Positions 22,801-34,700 of a DNA stretch of 64,000 nt are shown here, one piece after another. Below the pieces are notes generated by a model. It worked only from the letters and a program-made list of their open reading frames with translations, was not told the DNA's origin and searched no databases. This stretch comes from Cladopsammia gracilis (Eukaryota; Cnidaria; Anthozoa; Scleractinia; Dendrophylliidae). The DNA lies in contig JAJGOT010000219.1 of assembly GCA_022457155.1 (NCBI GenBank), forward strand, positions 248,001 to 312,000, read 5' to 3'. The position numbers and the translations under genes are program-made. Each line of letters begins with the position of its first letter. The stretch's first letter is position 1.

Positions 22801-25800
22801 TGACTGGTAGGTAATAGTGTAACCTGTGATGATACCATTCTGTTGTTCAAATGGCACTTCATCCCACAAGACTAAGATGCTAGTTGAACTGGTGTTATTT
22901 CCTCTAACAATTTGTGGACTTCCATCTGGTTCTGACAGCACAAAAAATAACGTTTATATGACATTGGAGTTAATAATTTTAGTTAAACCTGAGTTCAGGA
23001 ACAATAATGAATTTCTATTGATGTCCTGTACGTAACAAAATAAAGGTTATTGTTCTTCATCATTAACATTCTGTAAGATATTGTTATAATGCTATTTTTA
23101 TTAGGAAAAAATAAATGTTATATTTGGAGATTTGTCTTTCGTACTAGTACAACAATGCAGCTAAGTGCGAACAAATTAACCACAATAGTATTGAGCTAAC
23201 TGCTCACAATAACCAACGGAAACTTTAAAACAAACATTGACTACTTACTGTCCTCATCCGTTCTTACAACAAGAGCAGGTGAACTGGGTGGTCCATCTCC
23301 TTTGGCAGTAGACGCGAACACTGTGATATTGTAGTCGACATACTTCTTTAGTCCTGTTAGTTCCTTTTGATGATCAGAGTGACCAGCTGATACATTTCCA
23401 TTGTGATTCCCTGTTTGTGACTGGTAGGTAATAGTGTAACCTGTGATGAAACCATTCTGTTGCACAACTGGAACTTCATCCCACAAAACTAAGATGCTGG
23501 TTGAACTGGTGTTATGTCCTGTCACATTTTGTGGACTTCCATCAGGTTCTGACAGCACAAAAGTTTACGTTTGTGTTACGGGCCATAACATTGCATTTAA
23601 TAATTTTAGTTAAACCTGTGTTCACGAACAATAGTGAATTTCTTTTGATGTCCTGTATGTAAGTAATAAAGGTTATTGTTCTTTATCATGAACATTCTGT
23701 AAGAAATTGTTACTTCGCGCGTTGTCCATTATCTCGGAGCCTCCTGAGTGAAACAGGCTAGTGTCGCACAAAAAGGAAGAAAACGAATCTCGGAAAGTCT
23801 GAAGTGAATATTTTGGTTTACTCACGAAAATATCGATTTTGGATCTCTTTTCCCCTCTAAGCTAATTACAACCAAACTTCAATGTAAAATAAGCCAGTTA
23901 TTTTAACTGTATTAAAAAGAGGCATCGTTAAATAACATCCAACGAAGAGCCAGGAAACGTTTTTGTGAAGTCGGACGTTGTTAAACTCGCGCTGTTTGTT
24001 TTAATACACGCGAAAGCTCCCAGTTTCTCTGAAACTATTTTGATGAAATAATCCAACAAAAGCAACCTACAGAAAAGGAACTGATCGATTCGTTTATGAA
24101 ACAAATTTGTCAAGGCGAATGTTACATGAAAAGATGTTAATAATCCTAGTATCCTAAGTTAATAATCCTAGTAGTATAAAAGTTTATCGATGAAAACAAT
24201 AACTACGCAAGAATGAAAATACGCAAATTTTGCTTAGTACATTTTAGTTCCAAATAACCTCTAACCTGCCAATCTAAGAGTTTTTTAGCAGCTGTCTTCA
24301 ACAGAAGTGATATTTCAAGTCGAGAATGGAAAGAAGATGCACTTGATAAAGTCCTTCCAAAAAATTTTATGAAAACAAGATGCACTCAAAATAACATCCC
24401 TTAGCTACAAAATAAATTAAGAATTTAAACGAACGATCCGTGCGCCTGGGTGATTGATTGGCATCTGTCAGGTGAGTTGGATTGTCTGGCAACAGTTCGT
24501 GTTATAAGATCTATAGTGTATTTAGCCACTGTGGTACGTTCTTTGCTCAAATAGGACCATTTTACCTTGATTTTACCTAATCATTCACATGCGAAATTAC
24601 CGCCGCGATGGTCGCCATTTTTTTTAATTTGTTGACTCCGCCTCGCTTTGACGCGCTTATTCATGAAAACGAGTCTTCCGGAAGTAAACCATCTCACCGG
24701 AAACTGTTTCCGCACGGTTTGCATAGTGTAATATTCTGCCCTGGGTATTGTTATTTATGACATGTAAATGAGGTATGCGGAATCGCTCTGGCCTTCCCCA
24801 AGCCCAGCGCCACCGCTCATCATAAACCAATAGAGAGTATCCGGCTTAACATAACCTTTATTTAGCACACTCTTCCCAATCCTTATATCCTCTATGAAAA
24901 AAGAAAAAACACTTTGGCTAAACGTATACAAAGTAAAAGTATCAAGCGACTATCCGCACATCCTAGACTCTCTGGCTGAAACAGTAGTTCTATAACCGAT
25001 ACTATATCAAACCTCAGAATCAGAGTTCAAAACCATTATCCTCATTTTTAATCTTGGAAAGCTTGCGAAAAATCCTTTAAATTATTAAGCCTTTTGTATG
25101 TCTTGCCAGTTTCAATATCTAGGTTCGCCAATGTGCGGCCGCACCTGCCGGGTTCACTACTTTTTTTAACTTGATTTAATGCAACGCCGTTTTGCTATTC
25201 TTCCAACCCACATGATCCATGATTTCATGCAAGCTTAGACCCGCGAGCGCTAAAGAAACTGCACCACCACTACGAAAACCATGAAGTGTAAAATGCGCAC
25301 TAGATAAACTATGAGACAAAGGGGTGATATATGCATTTAATCTATCGTGGGCTGCAGTTGCATCCAACCCCTGGGGTGAAATATTCCCTGATTTAGTTAC
25401 AGATCGGAACAAAAAAAACCGAAATTTAACTTTAACCCCATAGACCTAGAAATGCTAAAATACAACTCAATTCCTCTAACAGGACATACACACGCATTGG
25501 TACCCCTCTTCAAAGCAAAAACATGAGCATCCCCCGACCTTAATGATTTTGTCCAAAGATGGTTCAACAACAAACCAGAATTATCCGGGAAACGTAAAAT
25601 ATCCATCGTTTTTAAACCTAACAAATCGGCTGCACGATCTCCCGCAAAAAATAGGGCTTTAAACATGGCCTGGTCCCGTGCCAGGATATAAATCTGAGAG
25701 GGAGTTAAATTCGCAGAACGCATAAGCCGGAAATGGATGTGGCGAGAGATCTTCATCAAATCTTCAAGAAGGAAAGGCTCAGCCTGGCGCGGAACAACTC

Positions 25801-28800
25801 GTGCCTTAACTGTTCCTCACGAACATCCGCTAAATATCGCTTTACCGACCAGTCAGAAGCAGGATTACCAATATTCAACACTGACTGCCATTCGGAACCC
25901 CTTCTATGTTCCACAAAAATTGCCCGCAACTTCCCTATAAGAGAGTCCACAGTCCCAAAGGCAAGTCTCTTAGGACATTGACAAATACCCTGGCCAACTC
26001 TCTGATGTGAGAAGTTTGGGCATTTTGAAAGATGAACATGTGTTTTCCCCCACGATCCTTCCATACTAGAAAAGCTAACACATCTGCTGGGAAAGCTGAA
26101 GCCAGGGATTTTGGACTTGCAAGATTATGCAAGAAGATAGAAAATTCCCGTTCTAGAGCACTCTTTTGTTTGACATAACGCGAGGATCCCCGTTGCTGTG
26201 ATAACTGATCCAAACGTTGAGCAATGTTTTCCTCATCAATCTTGACTTTCTTGGCTTGCTGTACGATCTCGGAAACATAAGCACCACCCCTGGTATAGCC
26301 ACATTGCTGACAAAACCGAAACTGTTCATCATTGGCATGGGAGCATCTAGGACAAGCCATCGACGGTGTAAAGAGCTTCGGAACCCTAGGAAGCGGCTGT
26401 AAAAAATGACCACAAAAACGAAAAAATCACTCAAAGAATCAAAACGATACTCTGCAAGCCCAAAGGTTAAATGGACAAGGCGTTGGTTTATAGCCAGACT
26501 TGGACGGTGCCAAAAGGACACCGAAACTAACCTTCGCACCAAGGCAAACTTTAGAAGAAGAACGAACCATCAGCTCAGGCCACCAAAAAAGGTGTGGACA
26601 GATCTCTGGGACAATTACAGTGAATGGGATCTGGAAGCCATACAAAAACCTCAAAACTGGACCAACTAATCCAAAGGAGGGAAAACATATGGATTAGACA
26701 TATTGGACATTGCATGCAAATCGTGAGAAAATAAATTGATGCCTTGCGAACGTGGACTTGAAAAAGGAGTAAAATGTGGCAAAGGGCTTCCATCCAGTCC
26801 AATTACCGCATTGGAATCCAAAGCCATAAGGTCAAATGAGTGCCCACATGTGCCCCCAAATGATTGTTCCACCAAGACCCATGCCCTATCCGACAATTTT
26901 GAATCTGACTTTGACAAGCGACGTGAAGGACCATCTGCCTGGTTGTCACTAGACTTGACATGGAACAGGCTAAGCTGAAAATTGCGATCTGATAGCGCGT
27001 AGGAAGGGTCCTTGGAGGCCTTTGTCAATTGACGGGACTTCTTACTCCCTTGGCCCTCCCAAACGCCAATAAGAACAGTACTGTCAACATAAACCTCAAG
27101 TCGACAATCCCGCAAACTAGCGGGAAGAGCTTTTATGGCGTTTACCAAAGCTAACATTTCTTTGGTAGAGATGTTGAGATCCTTGTGTCGCTCATCCCAG
27201 TAGTCACTTATAGTTTGATCACCGGAGGGCAGATGAACGACACAACCCCAGCCATATCCCGAGGCGTCCGAAGACAAAGTCACTCCTAAGTGCTTCTCGT
27301 CTCGCCAAGGAGGAAACCTCTGCCAAGAGTCCAAAAAACGCCTATGCGTCAATTCTTCCCGCAAGGCCGATGAAAACGAAACAAGACCATTCGCTGAATT
27401 AGATGCAATTGCTGAACTCATTTCCCTTGTAAACAACTTGGTCGCAGGGACCGCCAATGAGAATGACACACATTTTCCTTCAAAACACTGCAGCGTTTTT
27501 ACATCCACATATCTCTTACACGCCAAAATGTGCTCTCTCAAGGATGCCCAAGAAACAATCTTCCGTTCCGCACTAGGAAGGATTGCTTTGCAGAGTCCAC
27601 TACGAGACCCAAGTACTCTAGTGAGGTAGTCGGGATAAAAACCGACTTACTTATACCAATTGTGTAACCTAAATAAACGAAGACTGATAAGACACAAAAT
27701 ATTGCGGCAGTCGCTGCGTCACGTCTAAATTGCTCCTGTCGACATGCTGGGAGGGCTGACCATGGCCCTGATGAGGTGAGGAGTTCACCATTAAGACGAT
27801 CGTCAATGTACAGTGAACAGGGAACACCTTGAGCTCTTAAGAAACCGGACGCCGCCAAACCTATTGTATGGTATATGTAGGGGGTAATTTTCCACCCAAA
27901 TGGAAGAGTAGCACAGACAAATCAATAACCCTTCCATTCAAAACCAACATATGTCTGAGAGCATGCGGAGAGTAACACATGATCATAACCTGACTTGTCG
28001 TCACACTTCGTCATGTAGGACCCCTTATAAACATACCTTGGAACTTGGAACATCGGCTAATTTATCCAGGGAAAAAGGCATATCCCTCATCCACAAATTC
28101 AAAAACCTAGCATCTAAGCAGAGTCTTGGTTTCGTAGGCTCTACTGTTAGTGGTAAAACCAAATGAGGTGGACTATCAACCCGGAGTTTCCCCCACACCC
28201 TAACTGCTCCGGTAATAGTGCGCTTTAAATTCCTGCGACACAAATTCTGTAAATCTTTTACATGACACATGATTTGGGAACCGCTTTTGCGGCGGAAAAT
28301 CTGAGCAATAGTTAAACCCCTTATAAGCACCCTTAAAAGGTTGACTAAAATGCCTAATGTTCACTTTATTCCGGATCCAATCACTGATTGATGCAGCAAG
28401 CGGATGACCTTCGAGAATCGTCCCCCAAGCTTCAGGATGCCTGTGGATGCCTCCAGCAACAAACTCGTCTGGATCTCTTAGTCTAATTCTTCCCAGATCT
28501 GGAACAGTTTCAGAGACTAAAACATCTTTCCACTTGTAGACACAAGATGCCTCCCCCCGATCGGGAACCCCATTTACATTAACCCAAGATTCGAACGTTC
28601 TTGGTTGCGAAGCCAGAAGGTGAGTACCAAATTAAAATCCTCAAAAAACTCATTTTCACTAACAGGCTCTTGTAATCTTAGCTTCTTGAAAGGAGGACTC
28701 TGCAGGAGGAAACAAAAGAGAACAACCCTAAATGAACGAATCCAAATGGACATGCAAATGGGGTTCCCGATCAGGAGGGAGTAACTTCACAACGCCTGAA

Positions 28801-31701
28801 AACAGTACGTCAACTGGCCACCGAGATATTGCGGTAAGCCAACAGGAGTCACTCGCCCCAATCTAGGAATGTCGAAAAAAATTTAAGCCCAGATACAACA
28901 TAAACGAAACAAAAAGAAAACTAGAGGGGAATCCCTAATGGTCACAAACGAAAACACCGATTCATTAGCTGCAAAAAGCATACTTTAATAACTGGAAAGA
29001 AAAAGGAAAAATGCACCAAGTCAGACAATAGCCACGACGTCATGTATTTATTTTAAACTGTCCCGAGCGAATCTCCCTCTCTTAGCGGGAGGTCCTGCAG
29101 CTTCTCCAAAGGCCTGTCGTCGATCCGGGCAGTAACTCTGATAGTGGCCAAAACGACGGCAATGGTAACACTGCACAGAACGGGAGGAATGGCCACGCCC
29201 TCTCCAAGGAACACGATTGAACCCAGAGGTAGGACACCTCATGGACTTATCCACTTTGGACATCATGTCCAACACCTTTTCTTGATCCTTGTCACCCAGA
29301 ATGACTTCTAGGTATTTCTTGAACTGGACGTCTGGAGTCGCTGATTTCTTCCACAAGGAACAGAACCCGCATCAAAAAACCCTGCCCTAAGGTGATTCGT
29401 TTCCTTAGCAACCATCTTTAGATTAAGTAGAAGATCTAACGCCTGATCTTTATTGAAAGACGGAGCCTTGAGAAGTAGCCTGATGTCTGCTAATGTGGAA
29501 TCCACAGAAGCCTTTTGGGACTCCTCCAACCTTTTTAACCTCTGCAAAACTTCATCGAAGTTATGCTCCTCCTAGAACAAGGAAATAAATCACAAAAGTT
29601 ATAAGGCTAACTCTTTCTCTCTCTCTGTTTTTAACTTTACCCACAGAAACACTTTAGATAATATCACAAGCAAACCAGCCTCTCGCCAAACAGGCAAATA
29701 AATCTCTTAAGCCTCACAGGTAAACCAGTCTCTTGCCACACAGGCAATAAAATATCTCAAGCCTCAGGCAAACCAGTGTTTAGCCACACAGGCAATAAAT
29801 TCTCTTAAGCCTCACAGGCAAACTAGTCTTTAGCCACACAGGCAAATAAATCCCTTTAGCCACACAGGCACACCAATCTTTAGCCACACAGGCAAACCAA
29901 CTGTAGCCACATAGGCAATTAAAATCTCTTTGGCCACATAGGCAAACCGGTATCTAGCCACACAGGCAAATAAATCTCTTTAGCCACACAGGCAAACCAA
30001 CTTTAGCCACACAGGCAATTAAATCTCTTTAGCCACACAGGCAATTAAATCTCTTAAGCCTCACAGGCAAAGCAGTCTTTAGCCACACAGGCAATAAAAA
30101 TCTTAGATATGCACAAACCCATTGTAGAAAATATATGTAACGGAATGCAAGAAACCACACCTTGCTAAGAAAGAAAATTGAAACTTACACGACTACTCTT
30201 GGTGAAATACCGGCACTAAGAAATAGCCACTAATGAAAAAACTACCGCCAAGAAAAAATAAAAGGGCAAGTTTACCTCAACGGCGTGCGCCGGATTAACA
30301 GGGAGGTTTTGTTGACCTGCTTGACCTTCGTTCGCCCGTTCGACTCTCTGGTCCGCCAAAGCCGCCACCGGCGGAGGGACGTCAACAGCCGCTATCAAAC
30401 CCGGGACAGGAATCTCCGGGCGATGTGGAACCTGGTCAGCCATAAAGTACAACAAAAAGACAGTCGAAGAACACAGTCGAAGGAACCCGTCGAAGAAGGC
30501 GGGTTTGCAGGAAACACACGACAAACAATCACTGACCGTGACTAGAGCAAAGTGCATTGAATAGAGCATATGTTTGTCTTTTATACATACATTAATATTC
30601 ATCCCCAGGGCATTAATTAACAATGCAAATTGAATTTACATAGTTACTAAAAATTATTATAAGGTTTTTATGTATCCCAGCCACCCCAACCTTTTGCATC
30701 CTCCCGATTATTCGAACCAAACCTCGTTTCCCTTGGATTTGATTTCAGTCAATACCACCTTCCATTTTTCGAACTCCCGACTTTTCGAGCCAATTTCCGT
30801 TTCCCTTGGAGGTTTGAAAAATCGGGATTCCACTGTAATAATACCTTCTTCATTTGTGATTGTGTCCACTACTGAGCTTGCATCACTTTGACCGACTTTA
30901 TTATTTGCAAACACCCTAATGTAAAAAGTCCTTCCAGGATGGAGGTTCTCAAGAGAAGCACTCGTGAAGGAGCTGGATATCACGCATGCACTACTTGACA
31001 ATCCTTGACAAGTACCAGGTCTAAAGTTTTGATTATTTGTACTGGTCTCCACCGTGTAGTTGAGAATTTCACTGCTTCCATCAAAACCAGCTGTCCAGGA
31101 GATATTCACCACTCGTGAGCTCTGTGAGACAACTGTCACATTCTGTGGTGGGCATGGTACCACTGTAAAGTACAATTGAAAAAAACATTTGTTAATCAGA
31201 TGACATACCAAGAGACAGTTGAAGATATCCAGGCAGGAATGTCTTAATATTGAATTTTTGGTCCATTTTCTTAACACATTTCGAAGAATTTTTGAAGCAT
31301 TTTCATGGGTGTTTGAGACACATGGCAAAGAGCTATTTCTTGTCAGCATAATGACTGTTTCATGAGATTCATAATGCAAAAAACAAACAAAAGAAAAAAG
31401 AAAACATTTTGAAAGGGAAAAGACAACCTGGGTAACTTTCAGGAGGCAATTTGTTTTATATTTACTTACACTTTAGAAAACGTAGGCATTTTCAATGGCA
31501 TGGTTGATATTCTTTCAATTTAATTTGCATCTACAATTATAATTTAGAAAAGGCTTTCTTTCCACACCAACAACACAAAAACTATTATGATAATGTTTAT
31601 GTGAAAAAAAAAACCAATTAATATGAACTGCGAAGAAAGAATGAAAGAGAATGTGATCATCACAGTTATGCAGCAACTGACGGAGTTGCAATTACAGCCT
31701 G

Positions 31702-31741
<40 letters not shown>

Positions 31742-34700
31742 GTAATAATTAAAGAGAATGTGATCATCACAGTTGTGCAGAAACTGAAAGAGTTGCAATT
31801 AGAGCCTATAATAATAATAATAATAATAATAATAATTAAAGAGAATGTGATCATTACAGTTATGCAGCAACTGAAGGAGTTGCAATTAGAGCCAATAATA
31901 ATAATAATAATAATAATAATAGTAACAATTAAAGTAAGAACAAGATGTTTATTAACAATTAAAATAACTATTTACAATACATTAAAATTCTAATTACGAT
32001 AAAATATGTACATTTGAAAAAGCTATAACGTTCATTCATATAAATTTTCATTTCATAACGCTTGACAAGTTCAAGCAAATAGATATTCAAAAATGTATAA
32101 TTTAAAAAACTAATGGAGTAAAACAAATACAAAATATTAACTATACGTAATTAAAATATATTTATATACATATCGATTAAAAAACGTACTCAATTCTTTT
32201 CATAAGATCAAAAATAATAATTTAAAAATAAATGAAGCAATTAATATTTCCTTCGGCAGTCTCTATCTCTATATCTACACTTCTAAAGTCCCAAGACTCT
32301 CTCTTAACAGTCCGTGACAAATCAGTGCGGATCTTAGAAGTGCAAAAGATATTCTTGCACGGATCCATGAAATTGTTTTCGCATAATCTTCTCCCTTCTT
32401 TATCGCGATCATCTCAGCTAGGCGACTGTGATACATCAAGCATTCCTTACCCATTCCACCGGTTGTCGTAAATACGAGAGGTGTAAATGTCCCGTGTTCG
32501 ACGTCGAGGACTCTACTAGAGTATTGGCGCTTTTTCTCGTTCTCGTGCATACGGTAGATTTGATCTGGGCTGAGATTCCTGTACGATTCAGCGTTTGGGT
32601 GACAAACCCTGACATCAAAAAAGGCTGATCGTTGGGGCTCCCAAAATCCACGTGCATGTATATCGAGCCTTGCATCCCGCGATTTGTTAGATCCTCTTGT
32701 TAACTGCTCTCCTAACGTATCTTGGAGCACCGGTTCAATAGCGACGTCATAACATACCATATCCAGAAACTCCGCCTCAAGGTCTCTGAGCTCATTATGT
32801 CTCTGGATGACAAAACCGCCCTTCTTACAGATCATGGCGTGGTCGACGGTAAACGCTTCCCCGCATACACACGTTGATGGTATGTCGTTAATTGGCCAGT
32901 CATAGCGTAGCAAGATCCCATCGCGAAACTGCCTTTTGTTAAGGTTGAACCCCAGCTCTTTGAGAGGAAGCACTGTGAGCCACATCGACGATCCTTTTTC
33001 CGTAGCCAGATCTAGTGCGCGCCGGGTCTTCTCTGGTGCAATCTCCTTTCATCTCTCCGCCCTGTCTTCGAGATCCTTGACTCGCTCTCTTCTCACTTCA
33101 TGTTGTACTGATTTTATCAGAGAGTCATCCGGAAGTTGGTGCGTCTGAGACACGATCTGCTCGACAAGGGGCGTGGTCACTCTTATTGATGACGTATACT
33201 CACGATGAGCATCTTGACATGGATTGCTCAGTCCCAGACCACCCAACCGAGCTGGTAATGCTAGTATTTCCCTGTCAAGCTGGCCACACTGCCGTTCTGT
33301 AATGGCAGGGATGAGCACGCGAGATATTGCATTCTCCAGTGGCTCAAGCAGATCCTGAATATCGGGCAAAGTTCTTATGAAGTAGGTCCATCGATGTTTT
33401 AGACCAAAACTATACGCCGCATAACACGCCTGAGGTTGTAACAATTAAAGTAGTAACAATTAAAGACAATGTGATCATCACAGTTATGCAGAACTGAAAG
33501 AGTTGCAATTAGAGCCTATAATAATAATAATAATAATGATAACAATAATAATAGTAATAATTAAAGAGAATGTGATCATTACAGTTATGCAGCAACTGAA
33601 GGAGTTTCAATTAAAGCCTATAATAATAATAATAATGATAACAATAATAATAGTAATAATTAAAGAGAATGTGATCATCACAGTTATGCAGAAACTTAAG
33701 GAGTTGCAATTTGAGACTAAAAAAAAATTGGGCCTCCGCGGGATTCGAACTCATAACCTTTTCCATTTCGGTGCTCCTTCAGTTGCTGCCAAAATGCAAT
33801 GATCAGAATTCTCTTTCACAATGAATATTGGAGTCAAAATTGTCCCAACAGCCACTTAGAACCCTTCATTTAATGTTACAATATTGTACTTTATGTCTAC
33901 AAGTTTTAACTAAAAAACTCCTAGAAGCCAACTCGTGAATACGAAACACTGTGATAAAAGATTCTGGACTCCCCTCTCCCTAGTAGACATTATCCTCCAC
34001 CGACACACCGAATGGTTTGTAGCATTCGTAATCGAACTTGTTGTGAGATATAACGCATGCCTATACAACATATTCTTGGTGTTCAGTGTCCATGATTATC
34101 ATTTTTTGAGGCACAATAAATATTTATTTCACCTCGGGTGGAAATAAGCTCCTAGGTTGACTGTATTTCTGTTGATTTGTTTCTGTTCCGACGAATTTTT
34201 TGTAACTTGGCCACATTCTAGACTGTATCAAAGAAGTCGATTCCCAAATTTTGAGCCAAGTAAAACGGACCATTTTTTTTTTCTAGGAGGGCCTCAATAT
34301 GAAATGAGGAGTTTGCACAAATCCAGATTTTGGCTCCTGTATTTATTTTGAAGAAAATCGATTCAAATTTATTAACCCTTATTTCATTCAACTAGCAGAT
34401 ACAAAAACAATTTTTGCAATAGAGTGAAAAACAAAGAAGTTATAACCAAAAGTTTGCCGTTGCTAAATTGCATCCAGGTCACAGATGAGCGTATTTTGCA
34501 TTTCGAACGAGTCACCTTCGCGAATGTTTTTTAGTTTAATCCCCCGCCCCACGGGAAATTCCAGTTCAGCTTCATACTTTCCTCATAAAACTGTCACTTT
34601 TGAGACACCCCCCCCCTCCATTTAATTAAGGGGGGTGGGTGGTAACACTTTCTTTTTTAACACTTTCTGGAAATGCACACTATCTGAAGGGCCTCAAACA

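Larger units (their letters stand above)
24737..30612 (-). mobile_element. DIRS-like tyrosine-recombinase retrotransposon
   Basis: On the minus strand the order is gag-like protein with a zinc knuckle, reverse transcriptase with RNase H, then tyrosine recombinase. That order and gene set define DIRS-type elements. Possible inverted ends are tgccctgggtattg at 24737 and, reversed from 30612, tgccctggggatga, followed by a loosely matching tattaatg-atgta. All ORFs carry stops or frameshifts. It sits in the 7.3-kb intron between FN3-1 and FN3-2, in the same orientation as the receptor. The boundaries are approximate. Confidence 0.8.

Noticed and set aside
18512..23035. Plus-strand open frames across the FN3 array (e.g. 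18512-18721, 22826-23035)
   Set aside because: They are antisense shadows of the FN3 exons and are identical only because the exons are duplicated.
17214..23548. Each FN3 ORF as a separate small gene
   Set aside because: All are phase 1-1 exons with consensus splice sites and no independent starts; the apparent starts are internal Met codons or intronic triplets.
29670..30100. Regular repeats resembling a CRISPR array
   Set aside because: The spacers are themselves repeats, units vary in length, the host is eukaryotic, and no cas genes are present. It is a minisatellite in a DIRS intron.
31544..31993. Open frames rich in Ile or Tyr
   Set aside because: They are translations of ATA/ATT microsatellites.
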